The position numbers and the translations under genes were made by a program. A stretch of DNA of 64,000 nucleotides from Antedon mediterranea. Lineage: Eukaryota; Echinodermata; Crinoidea; Comatulida; Antedonidae. The stretch is taken from positions 31,749,001 through 31,813,000 of the forward strand of contig NC_092673.1 in NCBI RefSeq assembly GCF_964355755.1, given 5' to 3'. The notes below the pieces were generated by a model that saw only the letters and a program-made list of their open reading frames with translations, did not search any database and had not been told where the DNA came from. Position 1 is the first letter of the stretch; each line of letters begins with the position of its first letter. This document shows, one piece after another, positions 1 through 13,387 of the stretch.

Positions 1-266
1 TTAGGAAGGAGTTTAATATTTAGGAACGAGTTTAATATTTAGGAACGAGTTTAATATTTAGGAACGAGTTTAATATTTAGGAACGAGTTTAATATTTAGG
101 AACGAGTTTTATATTTAGGAACGAGTTTTATATTTAGGAACGAGTTTTATATTTAGGTACGAGTTTTAGGAATGCAATTTTACCGTACTTTTAGCAAACG
201 GAAGCGCCCTCTATAATTACCGTATCTTTAGTTTTTAAAAGCATGGATACGGTACCGTATCTTTAG
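1..266. repeat. Right half of a dispersed TIR element with an internal 19-bp minisatellite
   Basis: The window opens inside a tandem array of a roughly 19-bp unit (core GGAACGAGTTTAATATTTA, about eight copies to position 165). A 64-bp terminal repeat follows at 203-266, containing the palindromic word TACGGTACCGTA. The same array, with the same spacing of 200 bases from its first unit to the terminal repeat, occurs at 33521-33784. There the matching left terminus is also present (33259-33322). The left part of this copy lies outside the window. The identical spacing argues for recent mobilisation. The element class is not known. Confidence 0.8.
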
Positions 267-1114
267 CAACGGCGAAAATTATAAAACAAAAACCCCAAAG
301 GCACTACAGTATGTTTGCAAAATGTTATACAGTTAGCACAAGCAACCAGAAAATAATATTGAAAAAAAAATTAAATTTGGAATAATAAATACTGTTCATT
401 GAGATAGCATTAGAAACACTGTAAAAAACTGTTTACTATTATGATGGGCAATATTCAGTATACAAATACAGGTACTGTACGCAGAAAATATATCTACAAA
501 AACTGTAACACTAACACATCACTTTCATATTTTCACTTCACTTTCACAAAATCAAAAATGATTATTAATATATTGAGTTGTTATAACAAGATAAAAAAGT
601 ACTTTTCTCGAGTGCTGTATAGTACTTACCTACTAGACTAGTCTTATACAAATCTACCGGAAAATAAACTGTGTTCAGTAATTGTGAAGAAGGTGGGTCT
701 GGTGTCAAATGATGAAGATGCTGGTAGAGAGAGCTGGTGGTGGGTGCAGAACCGTGCAGTGAGTGGTGGTAGGTTTGGCCTAAGTTTAAGGACAAATCAC
801 ACGGTAGTTTTCGTAGTATCTAATAGTAATACTATATAATTTAATAAAATCTTAACAATATTATTATCACTAATAATGAATTACCAGAAAAACTAGTAAA
901 TTAAACAACGAAACAAGTGAAAAACTTTCGTTTTTAAGGAAGTATAATCTTACCTTTATCAAAAACTGGTCTCCAACTGTGTTTTTATTTGTTGTTGAAC
1001 TTTAGCCACATAGCACATGTCGCCCTCATCGTAATTATTTTTTTATAGAGGGCGCTGATCAATATTATTGTTTCTAAAAAAAGTTTATTAAAAACGATGT
1101 GTTTAATACATTAA
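267..1114. other. Unassigned sequence upstream of Drosha
   Basis: No convincing gene or element is seen here. Short ORFs (for example at 441-641) have no recognisable similarity. This stretch should contain the Drosha promoter and 5' untranslated region, but I see no clear core promoter element. Confidence 0.4.
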
Positions 1115-4100
1115 ATGGAGAACAAAAACTACCATAATACTCGTTTACCTAATTTCAATTATAAGGTATATAATGTTAGGATCACTTTTAGAGCAAAATT
1201 ATGTTAGGGTCTCATTCATGTACAACTTTAGCCTAGAGACTCTAGCCTAGCTAGGCCTAACTAAACTTCTAATCCTATCTACTAAGTCTATACTCATACT
1301 GTACTGTATGCAGCAAGTGCCAAGGCAGCACCTACTAGGATATGGATAACTCCTCCATCTACACTTCATAAAGCCTAGTAATAGTAGCATAGCTTAAGCA
1401 TAGTGTTAACTACCCAGTATCGACAGGGGAAGAGAGAAGTGTGTGGAGTAAAAAATTATTTGTTGACCATTCTATTTTTTCAGAGAAGAGAACAAAGCAA
1501 TCCGACTGATCAACATTCATTTCACCAATCTGAAAAACCACCTTATCCAAGTTTCCGACAAAATGTTCCAGAAATCAGCGATTATTGGGACAAAAAAAGG
1601 AGGGAGTTTCCGCCAAGAGGTCACCAATCTTGGCTAGAGCATGACCAACCAAATCCACCCAGAAGAGAGGAAGAGTATCCTGGTCACAGGTTCGACAATG
1701 AACCTTGGACAAGTGGCAGCCGACATGAAAAGCGATTCTCAAATCGATATGATCACAGTGATAGTTATACATCAAGTTATCAAGAAGATCAGTGGAATCC
1801 CAGAATGACAGACTTTTCAAAAGAAGCAAGAGAAGGACACCGACTTGAAAGAGAATCTTCCTCTGAAGGAATTCAAAGAGATGATTATAACCAACAAAGA
1901 ACAAGATACAAACATCAGTCATATAGTGACAGAAGACCAGATGGATATTCCTCTTCAAAGTCTTCATCTGGACGCCAGACTTCTCATAAACGTCGATCAA
2001 GAAGCAGGTCACCACGGCACAGGTCATACCAATCTGGAAAACACCAGAGATTAAATCCCAGCTCTGTTTCATCACCAGTGTCAAACAGATCGCCATCACG
2101 GAAGGAATATCGTGGCAAGAGAGAGGATCATAGATATAGGAGAGAGAAGGAATCTTCATTGGCAAGTGAGCGGAGAGAAGATTCACCATTGAAAATGGAT
2201 GGTGTGGAGGATGATGTTTCCATGAAAGGGTGTGTAATTATAATTCTTAAGCTTTAAGATAGTGATATGACATCATCATGTCCATATATGGAAATATCAT
2301 TTTTTTTTTCACATAACGTTTGATAGTGTAGACAGAGCATTATTATCTTCAGACACTCCTATAAAAGAAGACCCTATTAAGACTTGTCTACACTATCAAA
2401 CTTTATGTGATGTGCCCATATATGGACATGATGATGTCATATCACTACCATATTTGGGCACATCACATTTTGTTGTCAAACTAGTTTGATAGTGTAGACA
2501 TAGCTTAATATTCATCATCTTTCATTCCTTTAACATCATTATTTTTTTTTTTTTAGGTCAATATCGAGAAAAGACAGGTGGGATAACCTAGAGAAAGAAG
2601 CTGCATTTTTCACCACATCTCAAAGCAGCAAAGAGAGGGTAAAAGATGATGAGCAAGAAGAGAAACAGGTAACCCCTCCCTGGATACAATGTTCACCAAA
2701 AGAGAACTTCTACATAAGTGAGCCTAGCAAACAGAAGGTATAAACTGTACTGCTTTCTCCTATTTATATGTATCATTATTATCATATCATCCTTATCATG
2801 TTATCATCATCATCCTCATTATATTCCATCAATATCACATTTAAACAGAAAAATTAATAGAAACTAAAATTCCTAAAAACTATTGTCTTCATTTAAAAAA
2901 AGAATCAATCAACGATGGCTGCAACAACTAAACTGGAAGAACTTCTTGAGAAATTTCAAACACAAATAGTTGAAAGGGGCAAGAGGGTACGGGCAAATCA
3001 ACCACCAGTTGAACTTCCAGCACCAAAACGACATTGGCATGTTCATAAAGGTATTTCTGATTACTGTTTTATCCTATCATATATTATAAAAAATTAAAGA
3101 TTCTGAGAAAATTAATCAATTACAATATCTTTTAAAAATCAATTATCTTTATTTAAATCGATGCAAATCTAGTTAAATAATTTTTTTTTACAGACTGTTC
3201 TGACTCATCATGCTCATCTTCCTCATCTAACTCAAGCACATCAGAAAGTGATTCTGAAGACTTTGATCCTCTGGAATCTTTTAAGATCAAAGAACAGCAT
3301 CCACATCGTCTTCACAAGAACCTCTGGTACAATGATGCTGGAGAGGTTGGTCATGTTTACTATCAAAGCTTCAGTGTCAGCAAGGGAATTCAAAATAAAT
3401 GTTGTTTTTAAAAGTTTAAAAAAAAAATTGATTCTTTATTTTTAGCTTAATGAAGGCCCATTGTGCAGTTGTACACCAACAGCAAGGAAGATAGGGATTC
3501 AACACAATATATTTCCAGGAGAAACAGCTATTCCTTTGTGTGACCCACTTACTAACAATGCTGGCAAACTTCATCACTATCGGATTACAATGTCTCCAGC
3601 TAAAAATTTCTTGGTGAGACTCAACAAACTTAAAATTGAAACTATCATTAGTTTAAACTTTTTCAGTTGCTGTTCCTAATATAATTTTAAAATTTAATTA
3701 TTTAATGGCCATTTTTAAAAATATATAAAAATGTTTTTTTGTTGTAGTTTTAGTTAATATAACCTATATGGATAACTAATTGGAATAAGCTCATGCAATC
3801 TTATTTCAAAAGAAGTATTATACTAATGATATTTTAATATAAAATGACGACATTAAAACATATTTTTTTGTAGAACATAACATTGGGAATGTTGATTGAG
3901 AGCATAGAGATGTGAACTAAACTATCTCTATGTTGAGAGCAAACATTTACTTTTTTTAGGCCTTATATCAGAATTTTTAATTTATAGACGCATCAGCCAA
4001 CGGTGATAGAGTACGATGACAGGGAGTACATCTTTGAAGGTTTTTCATTGTTTTCACATTTCCCGTTAGATGATATACCTACGTGTACTGTTATCAGATT

Positions 4101-7100
4101 CCAGATTGAATACACAATACACTTTTTACCTGAAGCCATGCCTGAGGTAGGATTATTGTTATGAGGACAGTATTATTTTATGATACAACATTAATGCTTA
4201 TTTACTGTCTGAGCCACTGTTACTACTGTAAATCTTGCACATTTTATTCAGTATAGTACTTGCTTTGTCTTTGCATCTACAAAGTCAATTATCGAATATC
4301 ATCTTGATTTTTTAGCATACTGTACTAATACAGAACATGCATATTAATTTTCAGGAAAATTGATAATTGCTGACTTCATAAAAGCTTGTTATATATTAGT
4401 CAAGTTATGTGTATCTTCAAGTATCTAGCAAGCCCTATGTCGCTTTGCATTTGTATTTTGTTCAGTTCCTTAATTTGTTTATTTTAATTAATTTGAAATA
4501 TCTAATTATATAGAATTTCACAATTTGTGGTATGGATTTGTTTGCCAATTTCCTGTTTGATGAGGTACTTGAACTACTTGATTTCCATTACAAAGGTATG
4601 TGAACTTTGACCTTTAAGGTACATTCACACTTTCGTTTCATGGAACTGAAGATACTGTTATCACATGTGATCAGATGTTATCATGCAACAATTTATTTTC
4701 AGCTAAAGAGGGTTGCCAGCTTTTCCATTTTATGCCTCGATTTGCCAGATCACTTCCCAACAATGGCAAAGAGATCCTATCTATGCACCATGTGATGCAG
4801 GCGCTTCTACGTAAAGGTCACAGCTTCATGGACGTCCTGGAGGAGATGAAATGGCAGCAGTACGATGACATTGATTGGCAGAGTTTTGCGGAAGACATGA
4901 AGAATTCAATCTTAACATTTCCTGGCAAGGTAACATACAATTTTAATTTGTCATTTTAATACTTGTAAATTGCTATACCTAGAGGTTAGAGGTCATTGAA
5001 TTTTAGGATTTCATTTTAGAACTCCCATCTCAAAAAAATGTTTACAGATCTGGAACTTTTTTCTGGCGGGGTAACTATTCAATTTTAGGTTTTTGTTTCA
5101 TTTCACATGTTATAGATAACAAAAAGTCTTTCCTTACAAAATTTTGTACAGGCAGAAATTAAGTTGATTTTCTATAATTTGTTTAGCTAAATTTGTTTGT
5201 TACTTCTTGTTGCAGAAGCCTAGTTCTATCCGTGTCGACCAGATAGACAGAGAAGAAGAAGAAATGGACCAGCCTCAACCATTTCCTACCATAGTTCACT
5301 TTGGAGTGCGACCTATTCAACTAACATACGCTGGCGACCATCAGTACGGCAAATATAGCTTTTTTCTAATTTATATTAATAGTTATGTTAGGAGTTAGGA
5401 CATTTACTATCATAAAAAAGACCTGAGTTCAATTCCTGATAACAACTCCTGTTCCACACAGTTGTCAATGAGTGTCTTGTTAGAAATACTAGAGGGGAAC
5501 GTTGAGGAAGGAACTGCCCACCTTACCACATAATACAAAGGTTTAGTACAATGAGCTCCTAACAGCTAACTCCTTTACGTTTAAAATGAATATGAGACTT
5601 ACTTTTTAATAGTCGTGTTAAGTAGCAGATGTTTGTTTTTTTTTCTGTTCTAACAACTTTTTTTTTACATTTAGATATCAAAAGTTGTTCAAGTCTATCT
5701 TAAAGCTACAGCATCTCATTTCAAATAAACCTAAAGTAACAGCAGCTGACCGACGAAAGCTTACAGAGCGATCGGAACAACTACAGGCCATACGTCTTTC
5801 AAAGAACATGTCTCGTGAGGTTACGGCAGAACTGAACTGTGAGGGCGCCTATGTGACTGGCCTAAAATCTGATATATGTCAGGTATGATATGCAGATTAA
5901 GGTCTCACTTGGAGTTATGTTAAAATTCATTTTTAATTTATTACATTGTTAATAAATCTTTTCTTTTTTCCCAGCATGCCTTAATGCTTCCTGTTTTGGT
6001 GGACCATATACGATACTTTACTTGTCTTCATAATTTGGAGAAATCTATTGGTTATGTATTTACAGATAAAGTTCTACTGAAGGTATCGCTCTTTCTTTTT
6101 ATTTGATTATGACTAATATTAAAAGGCAAAGAAAAGGTACTCTACACTCTTTTTGTGTAAATTTACTTAGAAATCTAAAGCAGTATTTATATGAATAAAA
6201 TTTGTTTGATTTTTCCCAGCATGCTATGACTCATCCGTCGTTCGGCCAAGGTTACGGCATGAACCCAGATCACGTCAGAAACTCGCTTTACAACTGCGGC
6301 ATGCGGCACCCGGACTATGGGGATGAAAAAGGCAAACAAGAAATGTACAACCGCAAGAAAGGAATCAACATACTCATAAACACGATGTCAAAAATGGCGC
6401 AGGATGATGAAACGCCCTCTCACATCCATCATTACGAACGGCTAGAATTTCTAGGTGATGCCGTTGTAGAGTTTATCACCAGCACGCATTTGTACTTGTT
6501 GTTTCCAGATATTGAAGAAGGAGGGCTGGCAACGTTTCGTCAAGCTATTGTGCAGAATCAACATCTTGCTGTTTTAGCCAAGGTTTGTACATAATGGTTT
6601 TTCTTAAAGTTTTTTTTTTTTAAATTAATTATTTTTCATTGACAGTGTCAATCATCACCAATCTACAAAATCGTCTTTGTTGTATTCATGTATATTTGTT
6701 TAAAGAGGTACAGTGTAGAGTTATGATAATTCATAGGCTATTACACTGTTTTTTGTGTCACTTTTTATACTTTAAAACTTAAATAAATAAAAAAGATGCT
6801 TTCTAACAAATACTCAATACATTTGAGATGTTTTATAAATCTACCTTGATTTATAATTAAATTAATACATTGTTATTTTTCAGAAATTGAAGTTAGACCA
6901 CTACCTACTCTACGCACATGGACCTGATCTTTGCCGTAAATCTGACCTTCGACACGCCATGGCTAACTGCTTTGAAGCGTTGATGGGTGCTATGTATCTT
7001 GAATCGGGCCTTGAATATGTCAATAAAACGTTCTCAAGTGTTCTCTTCAATAAACAAGTGCTAAGAGATATCTGGAATGGATGCCCTAGACATCCTCTGC

Positions 7101-10100
7101 AGGTGAGATCTAGCCGTGCATACAGTATGATTTTAAGGTTATTGGAAAAGTGTATGGCACAGCCCCTCTTTTGAGATACCTTTACTCGGGGAATACCCCC
7201 ATTAAGGGGACACTTTCCCATCAAAATATGTTTTAACACAAAAGTGAAATATAGGTTTTAACACTACGACCAACCCTTTGTTGGGTCCTGAAGGTGTCCA
7301 CTTAATACAGGTTCTAGTGTTACATAGTACTATAGTAAATTTAACTTAGATTTGGTTTATTTGTAGATTGAATGTCCTGATGGTGACCGTCACATGATAG
7401 AATCATATCCAGTCCTTCAGGTAAATATAAACAATATTAGACTTGCCAATAATAATGTTTACAACAAGCCGACAGTCAAATCAACCGGTGGAGTCTGTTG
7501 GTTTTAATGATTAGAATAATTATGATACCTTTTAAATATTTGAATGAATGATCCAAATTTCCATTTGTTTCAGAAATTAAACCAGTTAGAAGATTCAACT
7601 GGTATTTATTTCAAGAATATTCGTCTTCTGGCTCGAGCATTTACGCAAAGAACTGTGGGATACAACAACCTTACAAGGTAAAATAAGTATGTCCGGTAGT
7701 TCTTTATATACAGTATATTATACTGTAGTTAAGTATCTTGACAAACAAAAATGAATTTAGAACACCCCATTTCAGAATGGTATAGTCCACAGATGACCAA
7801 CTACAATAACAGTCCATCTATAAAGATAATGAACCACACTCTTCATAAAAACAGTTTTATTGTTTTAGTTCATCATCAATTGTTTTAATTATCAGTAGTA
7901 GTTATTACTAAATATTTTAATACATTCATATTACAGAGGCCATAATCAACGCATGGAGTTTCTTGGTGATTCAGTCTTACAAATTATCACGTCATGTTAC
8001 CTGTACAGGCATTTCCCAGACCATCATGAAGGACACTTATCGGTAAGTTGGTATTGACATTTTATAAATAAAAAATATAACATTACAAAGATAGACATTA
8101 TTTAAAAGCTGAAGTATGATGTGTATCTACCATTCAAATTATTTTATTACAACAACAAAATTATAATAATTACTCTAGTAGCTACAAAAAAAAAACAGCA
8201 TTACAAAGAAATTATTTATTGAAGTATGGTGTATCTACCAGTTAAATTATTTCATTACAAACAGCACAATTATAATAATAGAAGTTGTTGCTGGAATCAA
8301 TAGCATTTTAAAATATGCCTTTAGTAAATATATTTTGATTATTAATATATTAAACCTTTTTCATTTTAAGCTTCTTCGAAGTTCTCTAGTAAACAACCGA
8401 ACACAAGCAACAGTTGCACGAGAGCTAGGCCTAGATAATTACATAATTGATGTTGATACTCGTAGTAAAAAACCTGGACCGCAGCCTACGAAGACAATAG
8501 CGGATTTACTGGAAGGTATGTATGAAACGGTATGTGGATTGGTGGTTATGATGCTTGACTACCAATCTAAGGGTCCTGGGTCCAAGTCCTGTCCTATGTC
8601 ATGGTTTTTTCTCATGAAAATTTGCAATTTCACACTTGTAATAAGTCTTTGTTTATGTAGAGCATCTTTTGTATGTTTGTTGTGTGAACAGGAGAGCCAC
8701 CTTTGAGAGAAGGACAGTGATTGAGTTCACTTGTGGTTATCCTTGGCAATTTGCCTAAAGTTAAATAAAATATTTAAAAAAATAAAATAAAAAAAACGGT
8801 ACATGGATAAACCATTGGTATCTTATCACCGTTTGTTCATGATGATGTTTTATATTGACTTTGTTGAATCGACTATAATGTATTTTATCCGTTTATTTTA
8901 TATTGACACTGTTGATTCGTCTATTTGTTATTTAAATATTTTTATATAGTTTATTATATATCATTGTTGTTACTTTGGGAGTACGGAACCTGAACTCTTG
9001 TTATAGTGATTAGGTTCATTTTTAGGTTCCTGCCTACTCCCTTAGTTTCTGTGTTTTTGTTTGTTTGTAACTGGTTTTTGGCAATAAATAATAATAATAA
9101 TAATAATGATTGTTTATGTTGTTTTTGTTGGCAATAAAGTAAAGTAAAAAAAATGTATAAAACATAGCATCCAATGGTTGAATTGTGAATTATATTTACA
9201 ACATTACAATAAAAGAATTCATAAAATGGATCAGAATTTCTTTCATTAATTTATACCTAATCATTTTATTTAAACAGCTTTTCTTGGTGCTCTGTATGTT
9301 GACCGTGGACTGGAATTTGTCCAAGTTTTTTGTGATGTCTGTTTCTTCCCAAGACTAAGTGTAAGTTGCATGCTGAAAAGAAGTAAACAATAGACTAACT
9401 GCAGATATGCAATACATTGCCATGATTAATTTATTTTGGTATTGTTTGAAAAATAGTCATATTCTAATTTGAATATGGCTTAATAACATTGTGTGCTCAA
9501 TAAACATAATACATAATTGATAATCAGAATCGGCCAACCTAGCCTTCCTTCAAGTTTTGCTTGGCCAACAAATCAAGTTTTTTTAGGCTGGCAATAAGAG
9601 TGTGATAGGTATACTTTAAGTTCTGTCTACACTAACAAACTTTATTGACAAATAATGTGATGTGCCCATATATGGACATGATGATGTCAGCACTACTATA
9701 TATGGGCATATCACTACCATAATTGGGCACTTTTTTTGTCCAACTAGATAGTGTAGACAGAGCTTAAGATAACTTTTATAAGATTGCCATTAAACATGTG
9801 ACTTGATTTATATTGTATATGTCATATATTTATTTTTATCATCAACTAGGAATTTATCAGAAGTCAGGATTGGAACGATTCAAAGTCACAACTTCAACAA
9901 TGTTGTTTGACATTAAGACAAGAAAACAAAGAACCGGAATTACCTACCTATAAGTGAGTCTACATGTTTTGTACAATATAACATTACATACTGTATAACA
10001 TTATAGAGAAACTAGACATTAATTCATTAGTTTATAAACAGTAATAATGTATGCTATTTGTGATGTTAGGGAGAAATGCCAGGTCAATTTTGATATATAT

Positions 10101-11280
10101 ATATGTTTTGAAATAGCAGTTTTTAGTCCTCACTCGCTTTGATGTTTATACGCTAGCCCTACATACAGTATCTGCGCTTTGTTTAAATTTTTCTTGGATT
10201 ATATACTGTATAACATTATTATATAGAGGTATTACATTGTATCAATATAACATTGTTGTTTTCATGTGACAGGGTTATTCAACAGACTGGTCCAACAAAC
10301 ACTAGGCGATATACTGTTGCTGTATATTTTAGAAACAAACGAATTGGAACAGGAACAGCATCAAAGTAAGCATTTAACTTTAAAGACAGTTTAGATGATT
10401 ACCCAAAAAAGATTGCTAAATAATTGAAAAAGTTAAAGAGTAAACACAATGTAATTACTGGAGTAACTGCAGTAGCATGATCCCTAATTGTATGTACCGG
10501 TATTCATTATAACATTGCTAAAAAAACAATTCATAAACTCATAAACAATGCTCTTCTACAGCTAGTTTCAATCCCTCCCACTGTGTGAACTTGCCATTGT
10601 TTCTGGCTTTCACACCAGTCCCACCCTTTCCACTTATATTCCAAGTTTCCTGGACTTTCTGCATTCTCACTCCTGAGGACCATCAAAGCATATTGATTGA
10701 AACGTCTTTTCAGAACTAATATATGTGGTGTTGTACTACAAACTTATATCGACATTTATTGTTATTATTAGTGTTCAAGATGCACAGATGGCTGCTGCAA
10801 AAAATGCCCTGGAAACTTGTAAGTTGAGATTTTTTAAAGTATTTTGTTACAAAAAAAGGCACAATACACATACGTAGTAAATTCATCATGTTTGTAGTAT
10901 ACAAACTTATGATATTTATCTATAGGCTATTAACTTAGCAGACAACTGAAATAATAGACCAAACATCAATCAATCAATATAATAAGATTGTATTTTTTTT
11001 TACAATAAACTTAAATTATAAGTGATGATTTCTCTTTCTTTTTTTAGATGACTTTCCACAACTTCAGCATCAGAAACATCTTCTGGGAAAGGTTCATCCA
11101 GATCAAAATGAAAGGCAAGAAACATCACAAGGAAGGATTAAAGACAAAATGAGGAAAGATAGAAGAGAAGGAAGGAATAGAGACAGAAGGAAAAACGACA
11201 GAAGAGACAATGAAAGCTGCTATAGAGAAAGAGAAGCAGAAAGAACGTTTAAAAGAAGACGGATGGATTCACCATGGTAG
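1115..11280 (+). CDS. DROSHA: Drosha, class II ribonuclease III (Microprocessor catalytic subunit), 23 exons
   Basis: Nuclear enzyme that cuts primary microRNA hairpins together with DGCR8. Predicted coding exons: 1115-1165, 1484-2229, 2557-2737, 2903-3050, 3194-3345, 3446-3613, 3988-4146, 4514-4595, 4703-4929, 5216-5343, 5675-5882, 5975-6082, 6220-6582, 6884-7102, 7367-7420, 7574-7677, 7937-8042, 8371-8515, 9278-9360, 9850-9953, 10273-10365, 10772-10818 and 11048-11280. All junctions are GT/AG and phases match throughout, giving about 1302 residues (human about 1374). The order is: Arg/Ser-rich N-terminus (to about 265), acidic Ser tract near 380, central platform/PAZ-like region, RNase IIIa (about 787-980, [13 protein letters not shown] and [18 protein letters not shown] motifs), RNase IIIb (about 1000-1144, [25 protein letters not shown]), dsRNA-binding domain (about 1150-1225) and a basic tail. 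The metal-binding Glu/Asp of both RNase III signatures are visible. The first 17-codon exon is chosen because it starts with ATG, ends in a GT donor and is in phase; it is the least certain part. The human-type Pro-rich N-terminus is absent. Confidence 0.93.
2246..2508. mobile_element. Two adjacent copies of a TTAA-flanked MITE in a Drosha intron
   Basis: A complete copy runs 2377-2508. It is flanked by TTAA on both sides and has inverted ends related to GTCTACACTATCAAAC. A second, left-truncated copy at about 2246-2345 ends in the same word (GTTTGATAGTGTAGAC). Related copies are at 9616-9767 and 63708-63845. TTAA flanks suggest mobilisation by a piggyBac- or Kolobok-type transposase (inference). 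Confidence 0.75.
5370..5610 (+). repeat. Possible tRNA-derived SINE fragment in a Drosha intron
   Basis: The intron between exons 10 and 11 carries GAGTTCAATTCC near 5423, which resembles a pol III B box (GGTTCGANTCC). A looser upstream match to an A box lies near 5380. The following 150 bases look repeat-like, but no second copy is seen in this window. Weak evidence. Confidence 0.35.
8529..8800 (+). mobile_element. tRNA-derived SINE in a Drosha intron
   Basis: The 5' part reads like a tRNA: an A-box-like region around GGTTATGATGCTTGACTACC, then a B-box-like GGGTCCAAGTCC near 8578. A tRNA-unrelated body follows, ending in an A-rich tail (TAAATAAAATATTTAAAAAA, to about 8800). That order is the standard SINE layout. 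The 123-codon ORF that runs from the preceding exon into this repeat is not coding beyond the exon's donor at 8515. Confidence 0.6.
8940..9150. repeat. Possible retroelement 3' tail with AAT microsatellite
   Basis: Sequence ending in GGCAATAAATAATAATAATAATAATAATG (shown as an AAT run at about 9083-9110), followed by a second GGCAATAAAG. Such trinucleotide tails are common at non-LTR retrotransposon 3' ends. No coding remnant accompanies it. Confidence 0.35.
9616..9767. mobile_element. TTAA-flanked MITE in a Drosha intron
   Basis: Same family as the element at 2377-2508: TTAA at each end, inverted ends (TTCTGTCTACACTAACAAAC on the left and ATAGTGTAGACAGAGC on the right) and an internal GTGATGTGCCCATATATGG core. 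It lies between exons 19 and 20 of Drosha and does not touch a splice site. Confidence 0.75.
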
Positions 11281-12015
11281 AAAATGAATAAAAGTAGTAC
11301 AGTGCATAGTTTAATAAATGACAATCTATTTATAAAATTGTTTTACAGTGGCACCACGTTGAGTGTGAAAAGCAGAGGTTTTGTTAATTCTTTTGTCAAC
11401 AGGTGGAAAATACAGTACTGTAAAAATGTGTTACCACACCTCTACAGAATATTCCCTGGAAAAGACTTAGTTCAATCTAGGTTAAAAAACGTTGTAGTAC
11501 TTTTGTCAAATACTCTCCGTATAATGATAATAAAGGCAATTCATTGTGAAGCAAGGAAAGCAGACTTTAGGATGTATAATTTGTGCTATACTTTATACTT
11601 CACTTTTAGGCCATTATTTACTCTGCTCTTTGTTGTTATATTCCATATTGTACAGTAAATAGTGCTTTAAATTCCCAATAAAAAAACATGAATATTATTT
11701 AGTAAATCAAGTATTGTAACATGAAATTAGGCAAGTACTGTACAGTACTGCGAAATATTGTTTACAAATAAATATTTATGTATGCATAATATTTAAAATA
11801 ATATAAAGGCAACGCGCCTACTATATGACGTCACTAAATTCACGTCACATGCGAGGTATATTCAGAGCGTCATTTCGACGATCGAGCATTCTCTACTTCT
11901 ACGGAGCGCCATTTATGCCTTTATTTACTTACGAAATAGAAATAGTACTTCGGTAGCTGCTCCAGTGGACCAAATTTAGCACTAGTGGAGCGCAGTGATA
12001 TAAAATAGAAATAAG
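11281..12015 (+). other. DROSHA: Drosha 3' untranslated region and downstream spacer
   Basis: A 124-codon ORF here (11284-11658) has no recognisable similarity and follows the Drosha stop directly, so I treat it as chance. A canonical AATAAA at 11677-11682 is the best poly(A) signal; another AATAAA overlaps 11285-11290 but lies too close to the stop. Nothing else is recognised up to the LINE remnant. Confidence 0.55.
11677..11682 (+). terminator. DROSHA: Candidate poly(A) signal of Drosha
   Basis: AATAAA followed by an A run, about 400 bases after the Drosha stop codon, with no other gene on this strand in between. Confidence 0.5.
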
Positions 12016-12019
12016 TCAC

Positions 12020-13140
12020 TAATTTTAATATCTTAACAAATTCTATGTTTATTAGGCCAGTAAATGAACATGACATTAAGAAATATATTGATAATCTAGA
12101 TATAAGTAAGTCACCTGGTAATGATGGAATTGGTGCTCCTTATATTAAACCATTTTTGCAATGCCAACAATACCGATTAAACATATTGTTAATATATCAT
12201 TGACAACTGGTTGCTTTCCAGATGAATTAAAGATTGCCAGAACTGTGCCTATATTTAAGGGTGGCGATGAAAATGACATAAAAAATTATAGACCTGTTTC
12301 AGTCTTGCCTTGTATTTCTAAAATTTATGACAAAGAAGACCAAGTTTATCGAATTTAGAAGCATGTATAAGAAAAAAGATACCAATAACTAATGATTAAT
12401 GATGTTGAAATTGAAAGAGTTAGTAAAATTAAGTTCTTAGGTGTCATTCTTGATGAGTTTGTAACATTCCATGATCACATAGATATCATTACTATGAAAA
12501 TTGCAAGGGTCATTGGTGTAATGAACAAACTTAAATATATTGTTCAATCAGATGTTTTGTTAATAATGTACAACTCGTTAATTTTACCTCACCTAATATA
12601 TGCAATAACTATTTGGGGAGTTGCGGGGGCAACAAAGCTACAGAGAATACATATACTTCAAAAACGAGCGATCAGAATTATATGTAAAGTGCATTATCAG
12701 CATCCATCAGCAAATTTATTCTATAACAAAAACCTATTGAATATTTTTGACTTGTATGACAAGTACACTGCTGTATTTATGAGTAATTTCCGTATTCCTC
12801 TAAAAAGAACAAATATAGGACAAAGAAGTATATACAGTATTTGGAACCGTTTACCTGAAAACATAAAGTGTGAAACTAAAATCGGAAAATTTAAAAAGGA
12901 AATACAACAACTATTAATAAATAAATACTCACTCATGTAGAGTTCACTTTTGTTACTTTTACTTTTTATTTCTATTTGTACTTTTATTGTTTTATTTGCT
13001 AATTAGATATCTGTATTATAGGGTAATGCGCTTAAGAGCTTCAGCTCATTGCATATCCGTTTTGTATCAAATAAGTTTATAGAAATATTCTTGTGAAAGA
13101 AATACTGTATTATTTTGTTGTTGATACAAATAAATGGTAC
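12020..13140 (+). mobile_element. Internally deleted non-LTR retrotransposon (LINE) remnant
   Basis: The first part encodes the N-terminal fingers of a Jockey/CR1-type reverse transcriptase (motifs KSPGNDGIGAPYIKP, VPIFKGGDENDIKNYRPVSV). It stops near 12355. A second frame (12392-12940) encodes the post-RT thumb/C-terminal region (KIKFLGVILDE, LILPHLIYAITIWG, IWNRLPENIK). The catalytic palm with the YADD box is missing, so an internal deletion joined the two parts. The 3' flank to about 13140 is AT-rich and looks like LINE 3' UTR with AATAAA. It cannot retrotranspose by itself. Confidence 0.85.
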
Positions 13141-13387
13141 GTATATATATTTAAGTCCGAAACAAAAGGATGGAAGAACTATTGTACGGAAAACCCGAAC
13201 AGATCTGTTTTGTACGATATGATATTGTGTAAGGTGATATGTATTAAATTGCAAGATTAAACAAATATTTTATTTTTGTTCTGTATTATATTATTTTTTT
13301 GGTTGTTCAAAAAACACAAAATTATGCCAGATTATGCTAAAAACGGCTAAATAATGCCAAAAAGCATAATAATGCCAGAAATGGCAA
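13141..13387. other. Unassigned spacer
   Basis: AT-rich; contains short TTATGCCAGA / AATGCCAAAAAG repeats near 13320-13375. No gene is seen. Confidence 0.3.

Noticed and set aside
1-165. Regular 19-bp repeats that could suggest a CRISPR array
   Set aside because: No unique spacers, eukaryotic context; it is a minisatellite inside a TIR element.
1575-2189. 204-codon minus-strand ORF
   Set aside because: Antisense to the Arg/Ser-rich Drosha exon; no similarity of its own.
11284-11658. 124-codon ORF after Drosha
   Set aside because: Lies in the Drosha 3' untranslated region, has no recognisable motif, and precedes the poly(A) signal.
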